Part shown: piece by piece, positions 11,213-25,100 of the stretch
How the letters are laid out: every line of letters begins with the position of its first letter
How positions within the stretch are numbered: position 1 is the stretch's first letter
Source: Druceiella hillmani
Taxonomy: Eukaryota > Arthropoda > Insecta > Lepidoptera > Hepialidae
DNA: 64,000 nt
Direction: 5' to 3'
Assembly: GCA_039881145.1 (NCBI GenBank)
Contig: JAYKKI010000006.1
Location: 23,515,001-23,579,000, forward strand
Translations under genes and position numbers: made by a program
Notes under the pieces: generated by a model
What the model was told of the DNA's origin: nothing
What the model saw: the letters and a program-made list of their open reading frames with translations, nothing else
Databases searched by the model: none

Positions 11213-14200
11213 ATAGATATTACAAGGAATAAAATACGTAACTGAATAAAATAAGTATGTAAATATTTATGCAAATAACAGAATTGTTATTCGTTTACAT
11301 GAACACACTTTCACTCGTTTGAAATTTTAGACCCTACAATTTCCAAGAATTCTGCTTCCTTTTGTTACATTAATATTTAAGCCTTAATATTTAACAAATG
11401 ATATTTGCTGATTAGCGATCTTTTCGTTAAATTATTTTTATAATAGATATCAAACAACCTTAACAAGCTAAAACAACCTTTCAAAGTCCGATCTGTAAAG
11501 AACTTCGTTTAAACCGATCGTAAGCAATTATTCACAAACGCTCCCCATACGCGTAAAAAAATTAATAATATTCCAGTAGGATATTATCCGTAATTTTCGA
11601 TAAATATAGGGTAATAACCAAACAGGAGTAAAAAATGAATAATTTTTAGGTACATGTTTGTGTAAAAATTAACTCCTATTATGCAAAATTACTTTCGAAC
11701 GTGAGAGAAGCCACAGATGCAAATAAATTTACCATAAAACTATTATGCGATGTGGTCAACGTAATGGAATTTTGCAAGGTCGATAGATGTTGATATCCTT
11801 TAAGTTGATTTTCCTTTCGCATAAATAAATTTATGTTTATTTATCCCAATACAGTCTGTTGGGAAAAAATGATTTAGATAAATAATTTGAAGGAATCTAA
11901 GAAATGTTTACGGAGTAATAAGGACAAATAAGTTATATGAAATGGGGTAAATTTGGGTAAAAATAGTAAAAGAAGTACATTCCAGAATTTATTTTAACAT
12001 ATTTATTCTTTATTCTATTTTTGTTCTTTTAAGTAAGTAAACAGTAAAACGTTTTGTTCTCTAACCGAGGTGATATATTAAATTGGCGAACGCACTATGG
12101 TGATATGAAGCGAGATTTAAACGTAAAAGATTAAATACATTATCCTAACGTAAAATAAAGATTCGACCAAATGCTTTTCGTGAAAGAAATTGCATAAAGA
12201 TTGTGATTTTATTTGTGACTCGATGCGAGATATAATTTTAAGTTTATTTATATTAGTACTGAATGACAAAATGAATGGCGCAATTGTAGATAAGAAAAAC
12301 GCGAACATTTTCTCCACATTAAATTATCGAAAGTAAGTAATTTGCTATGAAGCAGACAGTACAAATCAGGAGTTAGTAAAAAGTGCCGAACGTAACATAA
12401 GGAATTTGTGCAAAAGCTCTCGTAACGGTATTTTTAGAGATTCTGGAAGGTTTATATTCTGTTTTGTTTTGGTCAGAATTCAAACAATTTTCAAAATTGT
12501 TTTGTAAAATCATCAGGGTTTATGCATTTCCATTTATTACGTGTCTTCATAATTATTTTATTGGAAAACGTATATATTATTCTTATTTAAGTACAAATTT
12601 ATTTGCAGTAAAGCCTTGAGTGAATAGGGGGAGTTATAATATATATGCAAAGGAACGAATGAATTTTAAGTACAAACTGTCTATCTCTAGTTTTCTAATT
12701 TTCTAAATTCATTAAAAATAATATATGTCTTAATTTGTAACACTGTATTTAAGCTGTAAAATTAAAAGTACCAAAAACGATATTGAGCCTAATTTTGTTC
12801 TGAATAGTCAATCATACGCTGATATTTACTTGTATAATTAAGAGATTAAACAACGAAACTAAATATACTGCTTTCAATATATCGAGAATGATGACTTTTC
12901 GTTGCCAAATCCTTCATTTTTTCACCCCATCAATGCATAATATGTGTTTGAAAATAAGTACCATCACCCTCATTGAGGTGAAGCTAACTGTATCATTCGT
13001 ACACTAAAGTAATGCGAAAAAAGATACATTAATACTTGATCATTTATAATTTGCTCTATCGACTTGTATTTATAATATAGATATTATTGCTATTAGAGCA
13101 AAGTTAACCCAATCCATTGAAGCACCATTTTAATGACTTGCCACAACAAATATGTACTTTATTGTATTTTCAGGAATTGCGGAAATATGTTAGTTCAAAG
13201 TTTCAAAATTTGTCCGAAAAATAGTATCTCTCTCTAATATCTGACACATCATTTCTTCCTGGGTTTAGAGTGACTTGAAATAAATGGTATTATGAAGTTT
13301 TAATGGCTGAAAACACTTTCCCAATTAATTCTATGTTCTCTGTTCCGTATTTTAGAATCTCGTCACTAACACATAGTGGTGAAAACTACAGATAGCGGAC
13401 AACACAAATGATGAAATTCGATGAATACCCAAATTGCATGAAGTTAAATTACATGTTTTCACATAATCGCATTAATCAAATCTGATCAAAAACCATTCAT
13501 AATTAGGTAATATTAATGTGACTTGGAATTTCTTGATGTTTATAGTGAACAAATTATAATTTTAACAATGAATTGCTTTTAGTTTAAGTGCTGTTGCTAT
13601 TCCTAGGTATGGTCATGGTCAAGACAAGACCTTTACAGGATAAAATGACTTAAGAATCGCTAGAAGATAGAATTAGCTAATAAACTATTTAGAACGGGTA
13701 ACACTCCCGTTACGAGGGTTTTCTGCAAATTTACATGGTTCTGTAGACACTCCTGCAAACATTTAATTATATAGAGTATTTTTATTAAACTATTTACAAA
13801 TATAAATGATTTTCATTGTAAAATATACCATATAATTATTCACTATGCAAGCAGGAAAACTTGGAAATCAGCTGGATCTTGACATCAGTAAAATATCCTC
13901 GATAAATAATTCAATCCAGTCATTCTTATCTAAAAGACCTAGTCCTTCTTAGCTCTTACCCTTTCCTTCTTGTAATCTAACTCAGGTCTACGTTATAACA
14001 TTTTTACCGATTAACAACAAATTGTATCTAAATTTATTGCTATGGCTGATTGAAAGGCATTGCACCTATAGCAATAAGTTCACTGTAAGTACTTTGCATA
14101 AAGGTTATAAATATATAAGTATATTGCTTGGCATATCTTTTGCATGCGTTAATTATTACGGATTTTATAAAATTATGTAATTTAAAATCAACTGTCTAGT

Positions 14201-14815
14201 TTTATGCGTAAACTTTATATAAACCTGTATTACGTTATATTTTTTAATAATTTTAACTTTATTTGTTGTGGAGATGGGTGAGCGTATATTTGTTTTCGTA
14301 GATATTTTTACCATTATCTATAAAGTTACTTTGTTCTAATTTTAGCAAAACATTGATATGGTATCTTTATATCTCGTCCTTTCAACACCTATATGTTCAA
14401 GATATCAGATACTTATAATATACTTATCTATGAATAAATTAGACGTATTATTGAAATATTTTAATTCATTCTATGTAGAGTTCTCGAATTTGATTATTTA
14501 ATATTTCCTTAAAAGGATGTAACGTTGACCACAATATACCGCCGTGGATATATTGATATCAGAAAAAATACATTCAACAAAAATTAATACTTAATTTGAT
14601 ATTCTAACATTTATATATAAATGTTTTAGTTTTTATCTGACGAGATGCATGAAGTTTAATATATTTTATGAACATGCAAAGTTTATATTTTTGGACGGGC
14701 GGATAGATATGTGAATGATCTTATAATTGTTCCGTTTTGTCCTTTTGAGAGGCGGAATCTTAAATAACACTAAGTGTATTTACTTTCAACTGAAGAGGAT
14801 ACAGAAGGATTTTCC

Positions 14816-14820
<5 letters not shown>

Positions 14821-14861
<41 letters not shown>
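14821..14861. repeat. (AT)n microsatellite
   Basis: Uninterrupted AT tract in the spacer between the duplicated copies. Confidence 0.95.
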
Positions 14862-16629
14862 CGATATGGCTATAATACAAATATAGCTATAACTTTCATA
14901 TTTTAATATTTGGAATTGTAGAAGAAGTGTAAAATTAAGGCTTGCAAAACTTAACTTTGTCACAGATATTGTTTCATCCGGATTTTTTGGGTACCGAACT
15001 CAAGAAATAATTGAATAAATTTTGATAAAATTATCACTATTATGTAGGTTGGTTTTAATATTATATGTCACTGGAAGTAAAAACAAAACTTTCTGAAGTC
15101 AGAAAACAATTGCATGACTTTTGTTATACTAGAAAATAATTGTATTATTAAAACGATATAAAGTAAAGAAGTTTCTATTAATCGTAAACCAAAATTTTCC
15201 CTTAATTTTCATAAATTCCTCAATATTTGCACATCTATTAAAATAAAATATTATTTTGAATAAATTTTGGAATTGTCTTCCGAAAACAAAATGACCTACG
15301 TATGTATGTAGCCTTCGTATTTTCTTTTATTTGGAAATTATTAATTCCAAACACTTTTTTTTAATTATTCCCAATACATCGACATATGCACGCGCTCGCA
15401 CGAATACATACATTAAAGATTGGAAATATTTAGACGATGAGCAAATCCCTATAAAATGAAATAATATTAATAAGAGAATAACAAGTCCAAAATGAATAAC
15501 AAAAATTGCAAAATAATATATGAGTTAGTATTCCAAGAAAAACCTTGTATTTAAATTGGAAAATTAAAGGTAAAAGTGCTTTATCGCGTTAGTATTCCTA
15601 ATTTATTTATAAAAATCTGGGAATAAAATAAGAATATAATTTAAGGAAAAATAGTAAAGAAATATAAGCAAACGTGAAGTCTTTCACAAACATTTATTGA
15701 TTGATTTTGTTTGCATATTAAGAGTACTGCCGCGTTAAGCACGATATACAGTTACCGTCCTTTTATCAATTAAATATAGAATTTGAGCTAAGCAAATTAC
15801 TATGTATTCAATTGGTGAGTACACAAAAATATATTTAAAGTACATGTAAAACTAATAGCTGCATCGTGTAGGCGGACACTCATTGGAAAGACCTGAAAAT
15901 AAAACAGTCGTCTGCAACAATTGGATTACTGCAGACGACAGTTTGTCTATGAACAATTATATTAAATATAAAATGGCTTTTAAGAAATATGTGACTTCTC
16001 AAGATTGACGAGATCAGAAAGATTTTTACGTTAGTAAAATATTTATTATGTTTTATTCGGCGTTTATTACCTTTATTACGTTTCATTCGGTGTCTGTATA
16101 TTTACAATAATACGGCTCAACATACTGTAATAATAAATAAAAAAATTTAAGAGTTTTTAAGATTCAAAATAGTTTTTTACATCTTTATGTAATTAGAGCT
16201 CAACTTTCTAAAAGCAGAGGTCGTGCACCTCTTGATATTTTTGATAAATTTGTTCGCAGTAAAGGGTTTATTTCTTTTTTATTTTTTTAGACTACTACTA
16301 CACCTGTGGTTGTTTCATAGAAGATATTTTGCGAAAATATTATTTTAAGTATCATCAATTTCCACTAAATCTGGGTTGGATAATATGAATCTTCGAAAAA
16401 CGTAATGGTGTTTTTAATTTAATTAATTTTGAAGGGTTTCTTGAGTATTTTCTTACTATTACATATTTATAAATTGTTATCTTCAATTTACATATTTTGT
16501 ATCTTGCAAACTCTGTGATAAAGACTAAATATTAATTCTCTAACTTTTGAGACTCACATTTTACTGGCTTGGGGCGACTAAACCCGCGACATTAAATACT
16601 AGGGATGTCAATTTAAATTTACGTCCAAA

Positions 16630-16805
16630 TCTTCAGTGTTATAAAGGCAACGTTGTCATATATCACAGCGGAATTCGGATAATACCACCGTCGCTACACT
16701 CGAACTTAATTCAGCGTAAACTTCTTAATCCTGAGTTTCTTTTCAAACCTGAGCTTTTCTAAGCTCCTCTTTTATCAGTTCATGGCCTTGCGGCGTGTAA
16801 ATAAA
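16630..16805. other. Best-conserved block of the duplication, copy B
   Basis: Partner of 1450-1640. The gap-free part is about 16635-16760. The frame 16547-16762 is open here, but the pattern of differences from copy A gives no sign of codon-level constraint. It is listed so that a reader can compare the pair directly. Confidence 0.45.
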
Positions 16806-17145
16806 CACATTAAGCATTCAGAGAAATTCACCGAATAAGATGTGATTGTATTATTAAATAGATTCTACATATGTTAGTGATGTGTAAGGAAAACAATTTA
16901 CGTAATGTAACAAAGATAATCCTTCAATAGGTAGTGATGAAGTAATAGTAAAATTTGTAGCTTGCGTGTTGTTATTAATAGTATCATATTCAATACGATT
17001 ATTACAGTTTTATTGTAGATGATCATGATTTATTTGGACTACATTTTTACTTAATTATTATTCCTTTTTATTCGAATGCAGATATGATTGAATAGATAAT
17101 TCTACAAAACAAATATATCGTCCGTCTAATATTTGTGTTGAACTT

Positions 17146-17148
<3 letters not shown>

Positions 17149-17194
<46 letters not shown>

Positions 17195-17206
17195 ATATAT
17201 ATATAT
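17149..17206. repeat. (AT)n microsatellite
   Basis: AT tract with one CT interruption at the left edge of the insertion private to copy B. Confidence 0.95.
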
Positions 17207-17429
17207 CGTGTATTGTTATTGTATGTTGGTTGAGATTACAACCAGAGCGTATGGTAACTATTTCAGATAAGTGAAATATTTGAAAAGCATACGTTCAAGT
17301 AGCTACAATATCTACAGCCATTCAGCGCATTCAGAAAGAGTGGTATATGGCAGTATAATCAAAAGTATTTTAGGAATACCGATTTTATATATACTGAAAC
17401 TACTAACATGCAAAATATTGAAGATTCGT

Positions 17430-18086
17430 CGACAACAAAGTGTTACAGAAGCTGAAGGGTTTCATTATGGAGCAGTTCCATCTCGGTTTTCATCTACAGC
17501 AGCCACAACTGTATCTTCAACGGCCACAATAACTTGTCACAGTGAAACTATTGCAACAGAACCTGAAGATACAACAGAATCGCCCATTCCAGTTAGAATA
17601 AAATTGATCACCTAATGTCACGAGCAAGTCACACCTACCGCGGATAAAACACTTGTCCCCGAACCTGAACTTGGATATTTTTTTTATTCTAACATTTAGC
17701 TTTGAAAATTCATCCTTTAATGATGTTTTACCAATTTCTTCAGTTCAACAAACTGAAAAGAGGAAGCAATACCGGAGAGCAAAAACAGCCATCATTACCT
17801 CAACTCCTTATAAAAATGAACTGGAAATTTCCAATCCTGGTGATCGTCGCTTCAAAAAAATGCCAAGAATAAACAAAAGACTAAATTTGCAATCAAAATG
17901 CAAAAGAGCGATGATGAAGATGCCATTTGTCTATATTGTAATGATATAAATTATACTCTTCTGAAATCATTGGAATGTTGGGTAGGTGGCCAGCTTTGCG
18001 GACGTGGGGCTCACAATGCTTGTGCTGGTGTGGACGATCAAGACGTCGTAGAAATCCATATTTGCGTGTTCTGTGTGAATAATTAG
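17430..18086 (+). pseudogene. Decayed C-terminal part of a pogo/Tigger-like DDE transposase
   Basis: Three overlapping plus-strand frames carry successive pieces of the tail of an insect pogo-type transposase. The pieces are: a Ser/Thr-rich linker (about 17480-17590); a segment reading KTAIITSTPYKNELE (about 17780-17825), matching the STPxKNxLE-like segment that follows the catalytic core in this family; and, after a frameshift near 17900, a cysteine/histidine-rich tail (about 17925-18080). The tail spacing CLYC, AHNACAGVDD and CVFC matches the PHD-like C-terminal finger of such transposases. Two expected finger residues (a Cys and a Trp before AHNAC) have become Gly. The DNA-binding domain and DDE core are not found upstream; the segment 17271-17430 is unrecognised. 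At least two frameshifts make it non-functional. It lies in the block absent from copy A, so it arrived after the duplication. Confidence 0.7.
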
Positions 18087-18329
18087 TTTACCCTAACTTG
18101 TCCTATTTTTATTACCTCATCGTACCTCATGGTAACGGGCAAGATGGTTTTTCGCAAGTTCTTTTTTAATCATTAATTATAAAAAATGTCATAAGTCAAT
18201 CTCCCAAAGACTATGCCAAACTGTAGTTAGATTAATTACATATGTACCATAAAGAAATAAAAATAATGTACATAATGATTATGCTGTATTTCTGTTATTT
18301 CCCTTAGCTACCCCGTCATACTGTTTCCT

Positions 18330-18840
18330 ATTTATTCGGCTAATATTGACAAAAAAAGCAACGGAGAAATATTAATGATTCTGTGAAAAAATTTATCAAG
18401 CATTAATCTGGAAAGAAATTCGAGCAACAGAACAAATATTGGGCGCCACACAAAGTTTGTAAAACTTTTGTTGATCACTTCGATATTGGAGCCAACAAGG
18501 AGGTAAAGGTTCGGCGTTCCAAAAAAATTATCTTGACGATTACTGCTTTCGTACCGAAAATAAGAAATGTATGAACCGATACTAAAAGCGTTCTTGGATT
18601 TAGCCATACACAAAAGTGGCTAAGTCACCAACTCTCCATAGTAAAAATTTCCCTGTACCGATATTTACTCCCTTACCGAACGTTGACTCCGATGGTGTTG
18701 AAATGTTATATACTCAGAGCAAAACCGTCAGTGCAAATGGATTAGAACGGTGTAATCTCAATCCCACAGAGTGTTTTTCTCAAGGTGAGCCAAACGACTA
18801 CTGTTTGATCTTACAAAGGGACTGTCCTGATTAAAATTAC
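18330..18840 (+). pseudogene. Decayed member of an uncharacterised multicopy arthropod ORF family
   Basis: In shifting plus-strand frames I see YWAPHKVCK (about 18435), a CYF-type segment (about 18540), then SPTLHSKNFPVPIFTPLP (about 18625-18678) and FSQGEPND (about 18775), followed in another frame by FDLTKGLS. I recall this order (WAPH-CK, DCYFC, PHS-ELPVP, FSQ-ELNDLVRDL) from a protein family present in many copies in insect and hydra genomes. Its role is unknown and it is probably carried by a mobile element. Stops and frameshifts throughout. It sits 250 bases after the pogo remnant inside the same insertion. Identification rests on memory of the family, hence moderate confidence. Confidence 0.5.
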
Positions 18841-19800
18841 GTTGGACAATCACATGAAAAACATTTTTCCTAATTCATTTTTATATAATTCTGTTATTTC
18901 TGATTCATATTATAATATGTACCATTTGTAACATTGTTTTTATTCGAAAAGTAAAATTTTGTAAATATATTCAACACCTGAAATTCATTTTATGGTCGAT
19001 CCAAGTGGATTGCCTTTATCTCAAAAACTTGAATCAATTAGGTGAATCTGTTATTATTTTCATATTCAGTAGAATACAATTATCCAAGGTCGACTCAGAA
19101 ACCCCACGCTGCAGTCACTGTTTTCCTGTGTAATCAATTCATTGGAGCATGGGTTTGGTTTAGTACCACAGGTGAGGTCATATTCTCTATCTATTGGTGT
19201 ATAGCGGCCTTTACTTTTAAATCAATCAGTACATGGGTTTACAACATAGTGCATCTAATATTTAATGAAATAAATGGATTTGAAATGAACGTTTTTAATA
19301 ACATTTAATATTAGCAAATCACGTGTACAATTTTTAATTCGCCTTAACAGGTATCGAAGAAAAGTTGTTTAAAATATGCATACAAAATTTAATTGAAATA
19401 TATATCTTATTTTTCTATACCTGGCAATATTAAATATATTATTTTTAAACACTCCTATTAACTTAAAGTTTGGCAAAAATGTTTGATACAGCATATAATT
19501 TATTACTAAATTTTAAATAAATTTCCATTATCACAGCTTTACCGTATTTAGTATATATTAAATTACCTTCATGTTGTTACTGATGGTAACCGAAAACATC
19601 TAATTAAGTTTTGAATTTGTAATATGCGAACAGCTAACAATTTTTGTAATACATGGAGCCCTTTCGTATCTACTGCAGAGTATGCGACTCTTGTTATGGT
19701 TGTGAGTAATGATGATAACGAATATTTGAGAAAAAGAATGAGGATTTTATCATTTGATTCAAGAATTGATATAATTAGATAGTTTTACAACGGAAAGTTT
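18841..19800. other. Unassigned sequence at the end of the copy-B insertion
   Basis: No counterpart in copy A, no convincing frame (19042-19308 is open but unlike anything I recognise). It may be the remaining part of the element that carried the two preceding pseudogenes. Confidence 0.4.
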
Positions 19801-22040
19801 CTAAAATGTATAAATATTAATAGATATTGATTCAGGTTCCGCAATTATCTGTTTTGGTAGGATTACCTTGAAGATAATGACCATAAAAATAGTAAACTTA
19901 TCGATAAGTTTCATTTAGCACAAAAATATTCTAGACAGCCATGAATAAAACCGTCGAAGTTCGTATTGCAACACATACTACAGACGATCTACAATCGATG
20001 TGAACCAAAACAAATTAACCAAAACAAATTTCAGGTTGACGCAAGTTAACCAAAACAAATTTCATTTGAAAGTTCTAATCAAATACTAGCATGTTTATTA
20101 TCATCTCAGATTTTTTAAAAGCCGTAAAAATATGATTATATAAGTAAAAAAAAACGACTAAATATAATTTATAGTTACTTCGGCACTGAAAATCTACTAG
20201 GGACATAAACTTCGTTACGCCAGTCATAAAATAAATGAACACAAAATTTTATACAGCCTTGATCATTAATTAAACCACAGCCTACGCGCAAAGCTTTTCA
20301 TAGACTCATTTGACGTATGGGACAATATTATTTATAAATTTTCTCTGAAAACTGGCTTCGTTAATTTTAACTGCAATCATCCTAACACGTTTTCACACTT
20401 TACATACAACCTCATTTGAAACATTTTATTTTTGGTAAAGAATTTACTCGGATCATATTAAATACGTTAAAAGCAATTTAACATTCAAGAAATGACTATG
20501 ACAGTTATCTTGGAAGTATACTGATCTAGGTAGAATATTTTCAATATTTTTTATATATGTTCCTTTAATTAGAAACTTTTTAATTATAATAGCTACTTTA
20601 ATTGAATCTTCTTTGGATATTTTATGTAAGTTGGAAGTACACATTTTAGTAATTTCAACTGAAATCAAATTTAGGTAAATTGAAATAAAAGTTGTAGTCC
20701 TTTTAGACCTGTTTTTCTGAATACTCAAACGGTTTAAATATATCTTGTTATACAATATAATTTCATCATCGCTATCTATCTGTTTGTCCTTGCAAGTACA
20801 TAGACTTTAATGGTTCAAATTCACAATATGGTGGAATAATAACAAAGAAAGGAGAAACTAAATTCGGAAATATTGTAAATGATTGTAAGCGTTATGAAAG
20901 TATAACGTAATAACACATACGTTTATGAAGTTATGAAATCGATTTTGGATGATTGTCCTGTTTTGAACATTTTTTGTCTTTGTTTGTTTGATTGACAAAG
21001 CCTCGGTATAGAATGGTATCTCATTTGCGTTCTTGACCTTGTCGAATTGTTCGTTAGCCCTTGGTTAGTAAATAGGTTCTGAATACCAAAAAAATAATAT
21101 AATATACACCTAGCTATTATTACAGGAGAAAATTTACTTTTAACTGTTTTTATCCATCAATTAATCTTATTCTCAACATATTTTATGTTATAATTTAATG
21201 AAAATTCGTTGCCAAGCACAATTATACACGTTTTTGTTTATAACACAACCCCTATGAATTACAAATGTATACTTAAGCGTTTAAATATTAGTGGTTCAGT
21301 TTTTTCTGATAGTATATCACACTAGAGGCATGAAATGAAAAGAAATTAAAGTACATATAGAAAGAGTAAAAAAAACATCAAAATTCCTCCGATATGTAAG
21401 ATATCATAGAAAATGTCTTAAAGTATAGTATTTTTCAGAACAATTACGTTTACGTGTACTTTTAATCTTACAGCGTAGTATTACCTTCTTGGGATATTAT
21501 TTACGGTGAGCTTTATTTAGTGTTGTTAAAATAAAATCGTGAACATGACAGTATGAAAATCTTAGCGCATATTTATTTATTAAAAGCCTTATGAAATAAA
21601 GCCTATGCATTTTTAATTGTTTCTCTACCTATCTTGTTTGAAATTATTCGCATAGACAAAGAGGTTAAAATATAGCTCTACTCATAACAAATCATCGAAG
21701 AATATTCGTCTACATTTAGTAATTTACCTATTAGCTGAATAGAAAAGAAATAAGGCATAGTAACAGTAAGTAAGCAAAGTTTAGTCACAAAAATCACGTG
21801 GTAAAAATTTAAACGTTCCTTTTAGCGGATATTATGGTTTCCAAATTAACATTAGAGTCATTTAAAACAATTCCTATTAATTATTTCTAGCGTTTTTTGA
21901 AGTTCATCGTGCGATTAACTGAATGAACAACCTTTTAAAAAAATATGGCTTCTGTATTTATGAGATTTCCCCTCTCCCTCCCCTAGAATTGTAAATCAAT
22001 GATATTACCACGCAGTACATACATTGTCGAAAAACAGAAG

Positions 22041-22044
<4 letters not shown>

Positions 22045-22108
<64 letters not shown>
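22045..22108. repeat. (AT)n microsatellite
   Basis: AT tract inserted in copy B at the place where copy A (about 4645-4655) reads gtcagtaggtatgc without any AT repeat, so it is a post-duplication expansion. Confidence 0.95.
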
Positions 22109-22109
<1 letters not shown>

Positions 22110-25100
22110 TTTTGCAACGTTGCAATAAAATTGTATAGTTTTATTTTGTTATTGGGCTTTTAAAATATTTGTATTGTTGGGTTCATAATGCAATGATTTG
22201 CTGCTCCGCATATACCCGCCTTGTGCGGTGAGCAGCTTGTGTAGTGAGGTTTTTTATTACAAAAATAACTTATGGAATATCATCGACTTTAACAATATCA
22301 ATAATATAAATTGATTAAGAAAATCGAATTTTAATTTTTTTTACTGTAAATTTTTAAGTTGAACAAAAATAAAAATAAATAAAACCTATCATACACATTT
22401 AGGCGCTTAAAACATTTTTTTATTAAGCTAAAAAATAAAGAGGAACCATTTTTTACATATCCCACATAGGACTTTTTACTACAGATTTGGGATTGAACAA
22501 ACATAAAAAAATAAAACATGTTACAATTAAGCACATTTAAGCGCTTAAAAACATTTAGAGGTGCATAGTATTTCTATTAATTTCTGGCAACGTAAATATA
22601 TTGACTACCATATCCATTCACTGTAGTAAAAACATGGTGCATATTTAAAAAAATATAGTATCTATAATTATGGCCATTGCTTCCTGCAAACTTTGCGTAT
22701 GTTTTAAAAATTAGCTCTATCATACTTTATGCTTGGTAGTCTTGAAACTAGGGAGAGGAACATATCTTATGCAAATTGTTTGTATGACTCTGAAGATATA
22801 AATATATTACTTAATACTTAATTAATACTTACTTAGTACTTAATTTTTCTCAACAAATTGCTCTGTTGAAATTTTTGAATGTTAGGTATTAAGATATGTA
22901 TGCGTTAATTTGCTTTATACTATACCAAGTTTCAAGTTTCTATCTCAAACACTTTCTGAAGAAAACGCCTGTATGTGAGGAACCTAATAAATAGACACGC
23001 TAGTAATCTTTCATGGGTTTCGTTTTTCCTTTTGAGTTATGGAACCCCGGAACGGTCTGAAGGTATTTGCAATAAACTGCCGAATAAATAATTTCTTTCA
23101 AATCGATATAATGGTTTGAACACTAAATCGTGTAAAGGATGTGAAGACAAATATGTAGACATTTTTTTTAATCGAGCGTTTTTTTTATTAAACTAGAAAA
23201 TAAAGAACAGAGCAATATCGAGGAGCACATTTTTAAATCGATTCTTGCTGTCCCTGTTCAAATAAATCATAGCTATTGGAATTTGAAGATGTGTAAGCGG
23301 AACTAAGTTTCTTTGATTAGTAGTAAGAAGTTTCTCTTATTGGTAGCAATTCTTTTTATTAGTAGAAGATCTTTTATTAGTAAAAGTAAGCAAACTATCA
23401 AATTGAGACTAGATAAATTAGGAGATAGTAGTTCTTAATTGATAGACCACTTTTCTTCTTTCAAAGTTATAAGTATATTACGATGTTACAGGTATGAGAA
23501 AACTCAAAAGGAATAAACAATTAAAATTTCTATTTGCATCGTGTATACTTAAGTCATCTCCCCAATATGCCTTTTTGTCGTCATCATATCTTTCACAATC
23601 AACGTCCGATGTTTTAGTAAAATTTCAACCATCTCAGAGCGTAGATAATATACAATTGCTAGAAAATATACAAAAAATGTAATACTGGAGCTGGATAATT
23701 AATTGCATATTCCGTGAATTGAGCACAAGAAGGCATTATGAGTTGGGAAATGTAACATAACGATCGCATGACAGCTTCTCAGTTAATTAAAGTAATAAAG
23801 GCTTAAAATATTTAATATCTTCAAGTCTATAGGTACTAATTTTTACACATTTTCTCATACCATCATGCAGTGAAGAAATACATAGAAGTAAAGCATACAA
23901 TATTTGTAAATCTCACGGCAAGTCTTGTATTATCTCATGATTCAATTAGGTTCTATTACTGCCAGCTTGTACGTTTATAATACCTCCTTTTGCAGTAAGG
24001 TGTTTCACATCTTGGATAAACTAAGCTGCATATCAAAACTGACACGTGATAAATTATTTGTCAAAGCTGATAGGTGTGAACCTGTTTAAATATTTTGTGA
24101 GATCTCAATGAGTATATTTGAACTAACACAAACAATTTACTACTTCCTGAACGGATTTTCAGCGAGTATTACCATTTTATTATTTATTACAGATATCTCA
24201 TTATTTATTAGAGTATTGTGACTGAATTATACACCACGGCGCTGCCGCCGTTTCAATTGACTCTCATAGAGGGCTATCATTAATTGTTATAATTGTTGTA
24301 TAAGTTCGATGAATAAGTTCGATGATTGTTTCAAACATAACATCTTCATAAAAATATTGGAAACCATATTGAAACAGATAAAGCAAAAGTATGAACAGTT
24401 GGTGATATATTTTTGTAACATAATGAACGGTAATAAATAATATGCAAGTTTGTTTCTTGCTCTGAATATTTTCCAGTGCTGAAACAGAATGTGATATAGA
24501 ATTCTAAGTCAGTATACCGCGACAAGCTTCAATCTCTTAGATGCAATATTAGCCTATAGATTATTGGTTTTATGTAGGAGTATAAAAACTATAATTCAAT
24601 GATGGTCTCTGTCTTCCCTCATTCCTACTGCTCTCGGAAGAAAATGGCAGTTAAAAGTTTTCCAATTTTCCATCTCAAGCCTAGAGTTTGTCTATTTGAG
24701 AAAAATGAGATGTTGAATTAAATAACCTCTATTCCTAAGAACAAATACATTTCTAATCATAATTTCAACATAGTTTTATGTGTTCCTAATAAGGCCCTAT
24801 GGAACGTGTTAAGTGTTGGAAGTATGAATTTTGGAAGCTCTGTATCCATAGTATTTATTGTAGCTCAAAGATATGTAAAAATAATATATATCTCAGTTGT
24901 AATGAATAATTCACATTGGCTGGTTTTTGGACGAAAAACTTACATATTTATGCTTAAGTTTTTCAGAGAAATTTAATTTCCTCATTGGACGTACAAAAGT
25001 AACGAGGTTTCAGTTTGCGATAGGCTAATATCAAAAGACCAAAGGCAAAACATTTGGTTCATTTAATTTACAGAAGTCACACGGGAATTATTTGATCAAG

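Larger units (their letters stand above)
9210..15670. other. 6.4 kb of AT-rich sequence between the two copies, no gene found
   Basis: No frame here looks coding: the longest (9559-9741, 12117-12317, 15880-16086, all minus) have AT-driven composition and no recognisable motif. A patch at about 10130-10345 is less AT-rich and more complex, but I can assign nothing to it. One decayed interspersed repeat (11041-11212) and one AT tract (14821-14861) are listed separately. Confidence 0.6.

Noticed and set aside
16547..16762. 71-codon frame in copy B as a conserved small protein
   Set aside because: A similar peptide exists in copy A, but differences are spread over all codon positions and neither copy has a consistent start.
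19042..19308. 88-codon frame as a mariner-type transposase piece
   Set aside because: I tried to match it to mariner C-terminal motifs and found no convincing correspondence.
23494..23682. 62-codon frame in copy B as a small gene
   Set aside because: The homologous frame in copy A stops after nine codons (about 6235) and no codon-level conservation is seen.
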